From: JBCBKP01 sp038521625
GTDB lineage: Bacteria; Planctomycetota; Phycisphaerae; Phycisphaerales; UBA1924
Length of the DNA stretch: 64,000 nucleotides
Reading direction: 5' to 3'
Assembly: GCA_038521625.1 (NCBI GenBank)
Contig: JBCBKP010000008.1
Location: 1 to 64,000 of the forward strand
Below the pieces are notes generated by a model. It did not search any database, was not told the origin of the DNA, and saw only the letters and a program-made list of their open reading frames with translations. The translations under genes and the position numbers were made by a program. This document shows positions 43,357 to 51,866 of the stretch, piece after piece. Numbering within the stretch: the stretch's first letter is position 1; every line of letters starts with the position of its first letter.

Positions 43357-46115
43357 CGGGACGGGGAGAGCCACGCATCGCCGCAGGCCGGCCGATCGAC
43401 GTCTCGCCGATCGAGCGTTTTCTCGGCGCGATGGCCGCGCGGGGCGGGGCGCACCGTCTCCTCGATGTCCGTTCGGACGAGCGTGCCCGAGCGCGGATCG
43501 AAGCGGCGCTGAACCGGAGGCTCGATCAGCTTGATCGGCATCCCGCCGGCGCCAGCCCCGCGGCCGATGAAGTCCGAATGGCGCTCTTCGCCGCGGCCGC
43601 CGAGCTGCTCTCCGGCGCCGCGCCCGAGCCCGTCGGCGCGGCCGGCGAACCGGCGGCGGCCTCGACGCCGGGTGACGCGACGCGTCCGCCGTGGCTCGAA
43701 CCGGCGCTGCGCGCGGTCGTCGCGAGCAGCCGCGGATGGAACAAGGACGCGGCGCGTCGGCTGGCGATGATCGCCGCGCTCAAGGGCCGCTCGCCGTCTC
43801 AGCTCGCTTCCGATATCCGGGCACGCGGCGTTGTCGAACCCGAGGCGAGGCCTGCGACCTCACCGGATCCGCGGTCGCCGACGCTGACGTCGTCTCCCGA
43901 GACGCCCAGCGACGAGGGACAGACGCGGGGTGGTGGGTCGAACGCGCCGAGCGGTCTGCTCGCGATGGTGGCGCTCGTGGCCATCATCTCGGTCGTCGGC
44001 GGCCTGGTGTGGGGCGTGCTGGGCACGTCGAGCCCGGCCACCGAACCCAGGATCGACGGGGACGGCTCGTCCGGGGCGACCGATCGGGTGGCGTCGCGGT
44101 CCGATGCACGCGACCGGGACGCGGACGCGCGTCCGTCGGTGGCGCTGCCGCCCCCGCCCCCTTCGAATGATCGTGATCTCCGACAGCCCGAGGCGCTCCT
44201 GGCGGAGCTGCGCGGGGCGCTCCGGGATATCGAGATCTCGCCAGCGGACGCCGCCGACCGCTTCGAGCGCGCGGCGGTCTCGCTGATGGCCCATTGGGAC
44301 GAATTCGAGCCGCCGGCGCGCCGGCAGATGCACGCGACCATCATCGCGTTCCTCTTCGCCGCGGCCCCGAACCGGGAGCTGGCCTCGTCGGTGGTCGCGA
44401 CGCTCGCGGAGCCGCTCGAGAGCCTCGGCGGCCCGCAACTGCCGCGGCCCGCGGAGCTCGCCACGATCGTCTGGTCGGCCGGGTTCGGCACGAGGGCGCT
44501 GAGCGAGCCGGAGCTGCCGGTCACGCTCGCGCTGGTGCTCGATCCGGGGCTGTCGGTGGCTGGCGGCGGATTCGATTCCGGCGCCGTCGCGGGAATCCGG
44601 ACCATCGCCGAGCAGCTCGCGCGCCTCGGCGCCGGGCCCGCGCATTGGAGGCGCTGGGCCGACCTCGTCGGCGCGATCACCGCCGGACAGCCCTCGCTCA
44701 GAGACGCTCTCGTGCAGCGTGGGATCGAGCGCATGCTCCTGGGGACCGCGGACACCCAGTCCGACCCGGACGCCCGGTCGACGGTGTCGCTGCTGGCCGA
44801 ACGTCTGGATTGGTCGAGCGGCGGGGGCTCCCGACGCTGGCTGCTGGCGCTGCTGCTCGACCCCGGATTCGACTCGGCCGACCTCAACGCCCTCACCGCC
44901 GCGATTGTGGGGAGGACCAGCGCGAGCGGCGTCGATCCCTCGATGATTCTCCCGCCCTCCGCCGGCGACGACGAACGCGCGGGTCTGCGCGCCCGCTACG
45001 CCGCCGCGTGGGGGATCGAGGCGGACGCCGAGCGACGCGAGGTTCTTGCCACGCTGCGCGCCGAGTTCAACCGGCCGCTGGAAGCCGAGCGATTCGATTC
45101 GATGACCGACGCCGAGGCGATCGCGGACGCGGCGTCCTTCGCTCGCGGCAGCGCGGCCGCAGCTCTTCTCTGGCGAGGCCGCGATGACGAGTCCAAGACG
45201 ATCGCCGAGAATGCACGCGAGCCGATCGAGAATCTGCTCTCCCAATCTCAGCGCCGGGTCGAGCAGAACGTCCCATCGGGCGCCGTCGGAGACGCCTCCT
45301 GGGCACGCCGGTACCTGGAACTCGGCCGCGCAGCCGGACCGCGCATCGATCTGATCATCGAGCTCGGCAACACCCGGGGCCCCCTCGGCACCGTGAACGC
45401 CGAGGTCCTCGTGGCCGAGGCGCTGCGCGGATCGCCATCCGAGGTCCGAGACGAGGCTCGCCGGCTGATCGAACTCGTCGGGCCCGACGACACGTTCCTT
45501 CTGAACGCCGCGCTGGAGCAGTTCGATCAGACGCCGCGATCGCCGGTGGCTGTCTCGCTCTTCCGGTACCTCGCCGATCTCGACGCGAGCGCTCTTCCCG
45601 GGCCCCGCACCGACGCCTGGGAGATCGCCATCCGGCGTGCGCTCTCGGGGCGGCTGCTCGCGAGGCTCGCCGCCGGCGGACCGCTGGGCGCCGTCGACGC
45701 GCTCGCCGACCAGCTCGCCGACGCGTACGAGATCGCGCTCCGCGGCGGGGGCTCCGCGGCGCCACGAGGGGCGGATTCGTTGGAGGGGCTGATCGCCGAC
45801 GCCCGCTCGGCTTGGCCCGTGGTCTCGGGTGCCGAGGCGGCGGGCGGGGGCTCGCCAGAGGGGCGTCTCGCCGCTCGGCTCCGAATCGCCCGCGGGCCGA
45901 TCCAGCGTGTGCTCGCCCACCAACTCGCCCTGGTCGAGACGGCCGCCGCGGCCGTCCGAGCCGAGCGTCCCGCGGCAGAATCGGCGATCGATCGGGCCGT
46001 CGCGGACCTCGAACGGTCTCTGCTTGACGCCGATCGCGTGACCATCCAGATCCGCCAAGCCGAGGCCGCGCGACTGCGCGTGTGGCTCGCCAGGCTCGAG
46101 GGAGTGCTCAGATGA
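43353..46115 (+). CDS. Single-span membrane protein with large C-terminal repeat domain
   Basis: 920 residues, not recognised. A cytosolic N-terminal domain (about 1-165) has paired helical blocks (PIERFLGAMAARGGAHRLL and WLEPALRAVVASSRGWNKDAARRLAM). One helix follows at about 205-230 (LLAMVALVAIISVVGGLVWGV), then an acidic linker and a C-terminal Ala-rich helical domain of about 650 residues with HEAT-like repeats. GTG at 43353 overlaps the previous stop. It could link cytosolic signals to the periplasmic scaffold; this is inferred from topology. Confidence 0.7.
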   Translation: MTGRGEPRIAAGRPIDVSPIERFLGAMAARGGAHRLLDVRSDERARARIEAALNRRLDQLDRHPAGASPAADEVRMALFAAAAELLSGAAPEPVGAAGEPAAASTPGDATRPPWLEPALRAVVASSRGWNKDAARRLAMIAALKGRSPSQLASDIRARGVVEPEARPATSPDPRSPTLTSSPETPSDEGQTRGGGSNAPSGLLAMVALVAIISVVGGLVWGVLGTSSPATEPRIDGDGSSGATDRVASRSDARDRDADARPSVALPPPPPSNDRDLRQPEALLAELRGALRDIEISPADAADRFERAAVSLMAHWDEFEPPARRQMHATIIAFLFAAAPNRELASSVVATLAEPLESLGGPQLPRPAELATIVWSAGFGTRALSEPELPVTLALVLDPGLSVAGGGFDSGAVAGIRTIAEQLARLGAGPAHWRRWADLVGAITAGQPSLRDALVQRGIERMLLGTADTQSDPDARSTVSLLAERLDWSSGGGSRRWLLALLLDPGFDSADLNALTAAIVGRTSASGVDPSMILPPSAGDDERAGLRARYAAAWGIEADAERREVLATLRAEFNRPLEAERFDSMTDAEAIADAASFARGSAAAALLWRGRDDESKTIAENAREPIENLLSQSQRRVEQNVPSGAVGDASWARRYLELGRAAGPRIDLIIELGNTRGPLGTVNAEVLVAEALRGSPSEVRDEARRLIELVGPDDTFLLNAALEQFDQTPRSPVAVSLFRYLADLDASALPGPRTDAWEIAIRRALSGRLLARLAAGGPLGAVDALADQLADAYEIALRGGGSAAPRGADSLEGLIADARSAWPVVSGAEAAGGGSPEGRLAARLRIARGPIQRVLAHQLALVETAAAAVRAERPAAESAIDRAVADLERSLLDADRVTIQIRQAEAARLRVWLARLEGVLR

Positions 46116-46984
46116 CACGGCTGATGATCCTCGTCGCGGCCCTCTCGTCCGTCGCGCTGGCGCAGCCCGACTATTCCGCGCTCGAAGCGAGACTGCCGGG
46201 GCTGCGCGACCGGCTCGAGTCGCTCGATCCACGCCGCTCGCTCGACTACCTCGAACTCGGTGAGGAGGTCGCCGCCGAGGCGTTCGGAGCGGACGAGCGG
46301 CGACTCGCCATCACGCTGTTGGCCCTCGCCTTCGATCGGGCCCGGAGATCTCCAGAGCCGGGATCGATCCCCTCGTCCGCGGCGCTCGCGCTCGCGGATA
46401 TCACCGCGGAACCGAACACGCGGGAGTGGCTTCGCTCGCTGGCGGTGTCGCTCCAGGACACCGCGCCGGTCTCGGGCGCGAGACCCGCCCGCGAGACGGG
46501 CGGTGTCGACGCGACCGCGCTCCAAGCCGCGCGGATCCTCGCGATGCTCCGGGCTGGCAACGGGAACGCGGCCAAGCGGCTGCTCAGAGACGATCCGACT
46601 CGTCGCTTGCTCGAGCGATTCCGGCGCATCGCGATCCCGCAGGGCGGATCGCTGCTGCAGGTTCTCGACGACCAGGCCGACTTCTGGCCCTGCCCGGAAT
46701 GCCGCAACGACCGAATTGTCCGAGAGCGCGTCAACGACGAGATCCGCACGCGGCTCTGCAACACATGCGGGGGCAGCCCGGGCTGGGCGCCAGACCCGGC
46801 AACGTTCCGCGGCGTTCTGCGGTTGGAATCCCGTCTGCTCAGGGGCGTGCAGACGTCCTGGTCGGCGCAGCTTGCGCTCGACCGCGGCGAGCCGCTCCGC
46901 GATCTCGATCCCGAGGCCCTCCCCGGCCTCCTCGGCGTCGACGTTTCGCGCGTCCGGTTCGATGCGGGCGAGTGGCGCCCGTAG
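46112..46984 (+). CDS. Secreted zinc-ribbon protein, last gene of the ExbBD operon
   Basis: 290 residues from ATG 46112, which overlaps the previous stop (ATGA). Signal peptide TRLMILVAALSSVALAQ. Helical N-terminal half, then a CPECRNDRIVRERVNDEIRTRLCNTCGG ribbon with two CxxC pairs, probably binding one zinc in the periplasm. Not recognised as a known family. The end of the operon is not marked by an obvious intrinsic terminator. Confidence 0.7.
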   Translation: MTRLMILVAALSSVALAQPDYSALEARLPGLRDRLESLDPRRSLDYLELGEEVAAEAFGADERRLAITLLALAFDRARRSPEPGSIPSSAALALADITAEPNTREWLRSLAVSLQDTAPVSGARPARETGGVDATALQAARILAMLRAGNGNAAKRLLRDDPTRRLLERFRRIAIPQGGSLLQVLDDQADFWPCPECRNDRIVRERVNDEIRTRLCNTCGGSPGWAPDPATFRGVLRLESRLLRGVQTSWSAQLALDRGEPLRDLDPEALPGLLGVDVSRVRFDAGEWRP

Positions 46985-46987
46985 ACT
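46982..46987 (+). promoter_or_regulatory. Possible -10 for the tRNA-binding protein gene
   Basis: TAGACT overlapping the stop of the ExbBD operon, 29 nt before the ATG at 47017. The leader has GGAG. Confidence 0.4.
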
Positions 46988-47016
46988 CGCGCCCCGATCG
47001 AACCACGGAGCACGAC

Positions 47017-47385
47017 ATGGCCGAGCAGACCATCAAACCGCAGATCGCCTTCGACGACTTCGCCAAGGTCGATCTCCGCGTCGCGAGGATCACCCAGGCG
47101 GAGGCGCACCCCAACGCCGACCGCCTGCTCAAGCTGCAACTCGACGACGGCTCGGGGGAGCCGAGGCAGATCTGCGCCGGCGTCAAGGGCTACTACGAGC
47201 CCGACGAGCTCGTCGGTCGCCACATCGTCATCGTTGCCAATCTGGCGCCGCGCACGATCCGGGGCGAGGAATCGCGCGGCATGCTTCTCGCGGCGAGCGA
47301 CGCGCCGAAGGGCGACGCAGGCGAGCGCAACGTGATCCTGCTCACCCCGATGAGCGAGATCGAGCCGGGCTCGGTCGTGTCCTGA
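47017..47385 (+). CDS. tRNA-binding (EMAP/MetG C-terminal) domain protein
   Basis: 122 residues. OB-fold module with IAFDDFAKVDLRVARITQAEAHPNADRLLKLQLDDG, RQICAGVKGYY and VIVANLAPRTIRGEESRGMLLAA, the pattern of the MetG C-terminal domain and CsaA proteins. As a free protein it binds tRNA or acts as a dimeric auxiliary to methionyl-tRNA synthetase, or has CsaA-like chaperone activity. It has its own leader with GGAG and a possible -10. It converges on the next gene with 12 nt between them. Confidence 0.9.
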   Translation: MAEQTIKPQIAFDDFAKVDLRVARITQAEAHPNADRLLKLQLDDGSGEPRQICAGVKGYYEPDELVGRHIVIVANLAPRTIRGEESRGMLLAASDAPKGDAGERNVILLTPMSEIEPGSVVS

Positions 47386-47397
47386 TCGCCGGCCCGG

Positions 47398-48228
47398 TCA
47401 GAATTCGCCGCGGTCCGGCCCCCGCCAACGCCGGCGATTCTCGCCGTCACCGTCGCGGAACGGACGCCGCGGGGGGCCGCCCTCCAGAAGACGCCGCAGT
47501 TCAAGGTCCACCACGTCGTCACGCTCGCCCCGCCGGGCGTCGAGCCGCTCGGCCTGCTCGGTAAGCCGCTGGCGGAATCGCTCGATCTGGAGTCGCTCGA
47601 CGGCGAGCCGTGCATCGAACTGGGCGCCGATGGCCTCGCGGAGGCGATCGAGCGTGTCGGGGTCCTGGCGGAACGCCCAGGCCGCCTGGCGGACCTCGAT
47701 CGCCGCTCGGAGTTCATCGAGGCGGAGGGTCGTGAGCTCGGGATCCCGCTCGAACGAGATCATGTGTGGGTAGACCCGGCTCGCGAACCCGTTCATGAAC
47801 TGCTCGCCCCGGGCGCCGCCGAGCGCGGCCAGCTTCTCCATGCTCTCGGTCAGATTCGGGAGCTTCTCGCGGGCGAACGAGAGCACGTCGGCCCGCTGCT
47901 CGTCGCTCAGCTCGGGCGGTGCCTCGTCCCGGAACGGGTTCGCCCCGTCGCGGGCGCGGCGCGCCCGTTCGAAGAGCCGACGAACCCCCTCGCCGACGAC
48001 GCGTGGATCCTCACCGTTCTCGAGCCGCTGCTGCGCGTTGAGGAACCGGGCCTCGAGCATCCGAGCGAACGCGAGGCCTCGCTCGATCGCCGCGCTCGGA
48101 TCTTCTGGCCGGCCGCCGATCTCGGCATCCGCGGGGCGCGCGCGCTGCGGCTGACCGGCGATGCCACCGAGCGCGACCAGCCCGCAGAGACCGAGCGCCG
48201 CCAGCCAGATCCGTCGAGATCGTGTCAC
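47398..48228 (-). CDS. Secreted helical protein of the ECF-1 cluster
   Basis: 276 residues from GTG 48228, which overlaps the upstream stop (GTGA) and has GGAGG 6 nt upstream. An ATG at 48261 is in frame but less well placed. N-terminal signal (IWLAALGLCGLVALGGIAGQ), then an Arg/Glu-rich helical body with the CpxP/Spy-like feel of stress-sensor helper proteins (RDEAPPELSDEQRADVLSFA). Coupled to a membrane protein and 0.5 kb from an ECF sigma gene, it could be a periplasmic sensor or effector; the family is not established. Confidence 0.65.
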   Translation of the reverse strand: MTRSRRIWLAALGLCGLVALGGIAGQPQRARPADAEIGGRPEDPSAAIERGLAFARMLEARFLNAQQRLENGEDPRVVGEGVRRLFERARRARDGANPFRDEAPPELSDEQRADVLSFAREKLPNLTESMEKLAALGGARGEQFMNGFASRVYPHMISFERDPELTTLRLDELRAAIEVRQAAWAFRQDPDTLDRLREAIGAQFDARLAVERLQIERFRQRLTEQAERLDARRGERDDVVDLELRRLLEGGPPRRPFRDGDGENRRRWRGPDRGEF

Positions 48229-48695
48229 GGCATGCCTCCTTCGAAATCGGGCAAGCCCCATGAATCATCGATCAGCAGCCCGTCCTCGTGGCCGGAGCCC
48301 AGGTCCATCGCGAGCATCCCGAGCTCGTCGGTGTCGCCGAACGCGATCAGCGAGTCGGCGTCATCCTCGAGGAGGAACGCGAGCTGCTGAACAGCCTCGT
48401 CCGCGGTGGTCTCGGCGGGCGGACCCGACGGGATGACGATCAGGAGCGCCGCGCCGAGGACCGCGGCGGCGGCGACCGGAGCCAGAACCGCGAGGAGCAG
48501 CGGTCGGCGTGACTTCTCCCGCGGCTCGGCCTGCTCAACGTGCGCCAGCCGAAGCGGCGAGATCGAGGTCTGCGCGGCGATCCGCTCGGGCAGCCCGGGC
48601 GGGCAGGCCGCCCGATCGACCTCCGCCAGGCGATCCAGCGCGTGCTCGAGCACGACGTCTCTCACGGTTTCCTTTCGATCAGAGTTGCTCGTCAT
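48225..48695 (-). CDS. Small membrane protein, candidate anti-sigma factor for ECF-1
   Basis: 156 residues. A short cytosolic N-terminus with a helical RDVVLEHALDRLAEVDRAACPPGLPERIAAQ stretch precedes one transmembrane helix (LLLAVLAPVAAAAVLGAALLIVI). An acidic periplasmic tail follows (LAFLLEDDADSLIAFGDTDELGM). The topology and position, 54 nt after the ECF sigma gene, fit an anti-sigma factor, but the ZAS zinc motif (HxxxCxxC) is missing. A TM protein of unknown mechanism is the safer reading. ATG at 48695 is used. Confidence 0.65.
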   Translation of the reverse strand: MTSNSDRKETVRDVVLEHALDRLAEVDRAACPPGLPERIAAQTSISPLRLAHVEQAEPREKSRRPLLLAVLAPVAAAAVLGAALLIVIPSGPPAETTADEAVQQLAFLLEDDADSLIAFGDTDELGMLAMDLGSGHEDGLLIDDSWGLPDFEGGMP

Positions 48696-48749
48696 CGTTC
48701 CGCCTCGTTCCAAACGCGCCGCCCCGGCGGCCCCCCAATCAGACCCGGC

Positions 48750-49343
48750 CTACCCGGCCAACTCGCCCGCATCGATCCCACGTGCTTCCAGCGCCGCCCG
48801 GAGCTTCTTCAGCGCCCGATGGTGCCGGGCGAGCACCGTGCCGAGCGGCTTTCCGAGCGTCGCCGCAATCTGCGTGAAGCTCAGGCCGCCCTGGTGTCGC
48901 AGATCGATCATCTCGCGGTCGGCCGGTCCCAGCGACGCGATCGCCTCTCGCATGGCGGCGAGCGCCGCATCGGGCCGCAGCCGGTCGGCCGTCGCCTCCG
49001 GACTCGCGGCCTCCGCCGGCACCTCGGCCCGCCGCTTCCGGCTCCTCGCCTCGTCGCGGACCGAGTTGATCGCGATCCGGAACAGCCATGCCTCGAACAC
49101 CCCGCGTTCCTCGTACCCCGCGCTGTCCGTCCGCGCGAACTGCCGCGCGACCTTGACGAACGTCGTCTGGGTGAGCTCCTCGGCGAGCTCGGCGGCCCCG
49201 ACCTTCGAACGCACGAAGGCGAAAACCCGCGGCGTCAGCCGATCCACGAGCTCCCGCCACGCCCCCTCGTCACCGCCCCTTGCGGCCCGGACGAGGTCGT
49301 CCGTGGGGGTCTCGGAAATCGGCTCGGCTCGCACCAGGTTCAT
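48750..49343 (-). CDS. ECF sigma factor 1
   Basis: 197 residues. Sigma region 2 (LVDRLTPRVFAFVRSKVGAAELAEELTQTTFVKVARQF) and region 4 (LGPADREMIDLRHQGGLSFTQIAATLGKPLGTVLARHHRALKKL) are complete, with no region 3, as in ECF sigma factors. ATG at 49343 is preceded by a weak GGGG; a TACGCT at 49370-49375 is a possible -10. It transcribes leftward with the two membrane/secreted genes and is divergent from a second ECF sigma gene 120 nt away. Confidence 0.92.
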   Translation of the reverse strand: MNLVRAEPISETPTDDLVRAARGGDEGAWRELVDRLTPRVFAFVRSKVGAAELAEELTQTTFVKVARQFARTDSAGYEERGVFEAWLFRIAINSVRDEARSRKRRAEVPAEAASPEATADRLRPDAALAAMREAIASLGPADREMIDLRHQGGLSFTQIAATLGKPLGTVLARHHRALKKLRAALEARGIDAGELAG

Positions 49344-49369
49344 CCCCGCCGAACAACGCCGGCGAGGCC

Positions 49370-49375
49370 AGCGTA
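49370..49375 (-). promoter_or_regulatory. Possible -10 for the ECF-1 operon
   Basis: Minus-strand TACGCT, 26 nt before ATG 49343. ECF sigma genes are often autoregulated, and this 120-nt divergent gap is where such a site would be; no clear AAC/TCA-type ECF -35 was found. Confidence 0.3.
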
Positions 49376-49449
49376 TTGCGGCCGAATGCACGCCGCGGCC
49401 ACGTTCCAGCCCGATCGCGGCCACCCGCCGCCCGCCGGCTCGGGTTCTG

Positions 49450-49455
49450 TACGAT
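49450..49455 (+). promoter_or_regulatory. Putative -10 for ECF-2
   Basis: TACGAT, 8 nt before the ATG at 49464; this would give a leaderless or 1-2-nt-leader message. Confidence 0.35.
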
Positions 49456-49463
49456 CCGAGAAG

Positions 49464-50135
49464 ATGCCGCGGCTCGTGCGCCCGCGGGGGGGCCGGCGGA
49501 ACGGGGCCATCAGCGTGGAAGAGCGAACGGACGAGGACCTCTTCCAGGCGTACCGAAGAGGCGAGCAGTCCGCACTCCGAACAATCATCGAACGCTACCA
49601 CGATGATCTGCTCCGGTTCCTGCTGCGATTGGTCGGTGATCGCGCGGCGGCGGAGGACGTCTTCCAAGACACCTTCCTGCAGATCCATCTGTCGGCGTCG
49701 ACCTTCGACGCCCGGCGGAAGTTCCGGCCCTGGCTCTTCACGATCGCGGCCAACAAGGGCCGGGACCTGCTGCGGAAGAACAGCCGCCGGCGGGCGATCG
49801 CCCTCTCGACGCCGGTGGGCGGTCCCGGCGACGGGGAGAAATCCGGCGAGCTCGTCGACCTGCTCGCGCTGGATCTTCCCGGACCCGAGGAGGGCCTTGA
49901 GCGGGCCGACCTCGAGCGACAGGTGCAGCGGGCGATCGATCGGCTGAGCCCGGTCCTCCGCGAGGTCCTGCTACTCGCCTACTTCCAGAAGTTCAGCTAC
50001 GCCCAGATCGCCGACCAGCTCGGCGTGCCGCTGGGCACCGTGAAGTCGCGGCTGCACTCGGCCGTCGCGACCTTCGCCCGAGAATGGTCCGAGCTCCGGG
50101 CCGCAGACAAGAGAGAGAACACCGCGGGCGCCTGA
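49464..50135 (+). CDS. ECF sigma factor 2
   Basis: 223 residues. Region 2 (LRTIIERYHDDLLRFLLRLVGDRAAAEDVFQDTFLQIHLSA), the region 2.4-like DARRKFRPWLFTIAANKGRDLLRK and region 4 (LREVLLLAYFQKFSYAQIADQLGVPLGTVKSRLHSAVATF). This is the RpoE-like pattern common in planctomycetes. ATG at 49464 follows a basic N-terminal tail; GTG near 49516 (SVEERTDEDL) is an alternative. The adjacent pilin-like membrane gene begins 54 nt downstream and is its likely regulator. Confidence 0.93.
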   Translation: MPRLVRPRGGRRNGAISVEERTDEDLFQAYRRGEQSALRTIIERYHDDLLRFLLRLVGDRAAAEDVFQDTFLQIHLSASTFDARRKFRPWLFTIAANKGRDLLRKNSRRRAIALSTPVGGPGDGEKSGELVDLLALDLPGPEEGLERADLERQVQRAIDRLSPVLREVLLLAYFQKFSYAQIADQLGVPLGTVKSRLHSAVATFAREWSELRAADKRENTAGA

Positions 50136-50189
50136 GTCGTAGGAATTGGCCCCGTTTCAATCGAACCGCAGTGGGGGATCTGGGTCTCG

Positions 50190-51398
50190 ATGTTCAACGA
50201 CGATCACGACAGTTCTGGAACGCCGTCGCTCTCGCCCGAGGACCGCTCGCTGGTCGATGCGACGCTCGGTTCGGGGGAACCTCTGGTCGGGGCATCCGGT
50301 GACGATCGCCGACGCGCCCTGTCGGCGATCGGTGACGCCCTGGCGGATGTCCCGCTCGACGCCGACCGCGAGGCCCGCATCGACGCCGTGCTCGACGCGC
50401 TGCGGGCCGAGGGCGACCTCGCCGCGCCGGCGCGCCTCGATCTGCTCTCCGACGAGGCGGTCGAGGCGCTCGTGATGCGCGGATTCGACGCCGGCCGGGC
50501 GCCGAATGCGATCGAGGCCCGCGTGTCGCGTGCCGCGACCGCGTTCGCGGCGCTGGAAGGCGTCGGGGATCACGCATGGATCGCCTCGGGGCGAGCTTCA
50601 CGCATCGAGACGGTTCTCGAAGCCATCGATCGGGCCGAGTCACCGCTCGAGTTCGAGCAGGCCCGCCGGCTCCGGATCCCGCGGATGGCCGACCTCGCCG
50701 CGATGGCGGCGTTGTTGGTTCTCGGCGTCACCCTCGTCAGCCCGCTCTTCGGCACCCTCCGAGGCGTGCAGCGCCAGACCGCCTGCCTGACGAACCTGGG
50801 CGCCGTCTCACAGGCCTTCGGCCTGTACGCCTCCGACCACATGGACGCGCTGCCCGCCGCGACCGACAGGTTCGGTGCGTCCTACGTCAACGTCGGCACG
50901 ACGCCCGAGCAATCCAACTCCGCGAACCTCTTCGTTCTGACCCGAGCCGGCTATGCCGATCTGGCCGACCTCGCCTGCCCGGGCAACGAGCACGCCATCG
51001 AGCGGATGCCCGCGCCCGACGCCACGGACTGGGCAGAATTCCGCCAGGTCTCGTACAGCTACCGCCTCGCCGCAAGGCCCGGGCCGTCGCGCCGCGCGGC
51101 GCCGGCCGGACAGATCCTGATGGCCGACCGCTCGCCGGTGATGCTCGGCCTGGTCAGGGGCGAGCCGGTCATCATCCCCGAGGACAACTCCCCGCAGCAC
51201 GGCGGTCGGGGCCAGCACGTCCTGACGATGGGTGGCGCCGTCACTTGGATCGAGTCCCCCGTCCTCCGCGGCGACAACATCTGGCTCCCGCGCCCGATCG
51301 AGGAGGCCATCCGGGACGCCCGCCGGCGCGCGGGGATGCTCAAGGGCAGCCCGACCGAGCTGCCGGCCGACGCCGCGGACACCTTCCTGGGGCCCTGA
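50190..51398 (+). CDS. Membrane protein combining a cytosolic domain with a pilin-like periplasmic domain (candidate anti-sigma)
   Basis: 402 residues. A cytosolic N-terminal part (about 1-160) of acidic helices (PEDRSLVDATLGSGEPLVG; DADREARIDAVLDALRAEGD) leads into one transmembrane helix at about 166-190 (MADLAAMAALLVLGVTLVSPLFG). The periplasmic part reads like a planctomycete prepilin globular domain (RQTACLTNLGAVSQAFGLYASDHMDALPAA...GGRGQHVLTMGGAVTW) but has no prepilin cleavage site. Next to an ECF sigma gene, such proteins are presumed anti-sigma factors whose pilin-like domain is the sensor. The N-terminal part has no ZAS motif. Confidence 0.75.
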   Translation: MFNDDHDSSGTPSLSPEDRSLVDATLGSGEPLVGASGDDRRRALSAIGDALADVPLDADREARIDAVLDALRAEGDLAAPARLDLLSDEAVEALVMRGFDAGRAPNAIEARVSRAATAFAALEGVGDHAWIASGRASRIETVLEAIDRAESPLEFEQARRLRIPRMADLAAMAALLVLGVTLVSPLFGTLRGVQRQTACLTNLGAVSQAFGLYASDHMDALPAATDRFGASYVNVGTTPEQSNSANLFVLTRAGYADLADLACPGNEHAIERMPAPDATDWAEFRQVSYSYRLAARPGPSRRAAPAGQILMADRSPVMLGLVRGEPVIIPEDNSPQHGGRGQHVLTMGGAVTWIESPVLRGDNIWLPRPIEEAIRDARRRAGMLKGSPTELPADAADTFLGP

Positions 51399-51512
51399 GG
51401 CCCGCGGGCCCGATCTCGGGGGCGGCTTCTCGCCCCGTGACCCCGGCCCGATGACCGCCTACCATCTTGGCCCGCCAGCGACCGTCCGGTCGAGGGCCGG
51501 AAGGAAGCCGCG
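51399..51512 (+). other. rpmI leader region
   Basis: 114 nt with GC-rich inverted segments and a TACCAT hexamer (51461-51466) about 47 nt before rpmI. No infC is present; in many bacteria infC precedes rpmI and carries the L20 regulatory region. A purine-rich ggaaggaag at 51499-51507 is the ribosome-binding site. Confidence 0.45.
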
Positions 51513-51812
51513 ATGAAGAACAAGCCGCACAAAGGCCTGCTGAAGCGGGTGCGTATCAGCAAGACCGGCAAGGTCCGTCACCGCAAGGCCTACCACCAGC
51601 ACCTCCGCTCGCACAAGACGGGCAAGCGCCTGCGCCACCTGCGTCAGGACGCCTACGCGTCGGACGCCGAGGCGAAGCGTTTCGAGAAGCTGCTCTTCCG
51701 CCGCCTCCGCGGTCGGACGCAGCCCCGCGCCGCGCTGCGCCGCAGCCCCTCGCCCGAGCAGCGCCGCGAGATGCGCGAGGCGGCCCGCCAGGCCGCCGCC
51801 GGCAACGACTGA
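51513..51812 (+). CDS. rpmI: Ribosomal protein bL35 with extended C-terminus
   Basis: 99 residues, against about 65 in most bacteria. The first 65 residues match bL35 (MKNKPHKGLLKRVRISKTGKVRHRKAYHQHLRSHKTGKRLRHLR). A 35-residue tail rich in Arg/Ala/Gln follows (KLLFRRLRGRTQPRAALRRSPSPEQRREMREAARQAAAGND). The standalone rpmI-rplT pair has no infC. ATG at 51513 with a good Shine-Dalgarno. Confidence 0.92.
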   Translation: MKNKPHKGLLKRVRISKTGKVRHRKAYHQHLRSHKTGKRLRHLRQDAYASDAEAKRFEKLLFRRLRGRTQPRAALRRSPSPEQRREMREAARQAAAGND

Positions 51813-51848
51813 GATCGACCGAGTCCGTCGCCCGACGGGTGAGCAAGC

Positions 51849-51866
51849 CCGGGCAGACCTGCCCGG
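51849..51866 (+). promoter_or_regulatory. Stable hairpin in the rpmI-rplT gap
   Basis: CCGGGCA-GACC-TGCCCGG, 7-bp stem, 49 nt before rplT. Since L20 autoregulates by binding its own mRNA in several bacteria, this could be a regulatory element, but no U-tract follows and the resemblance is only positional. Confidence 0.35.
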
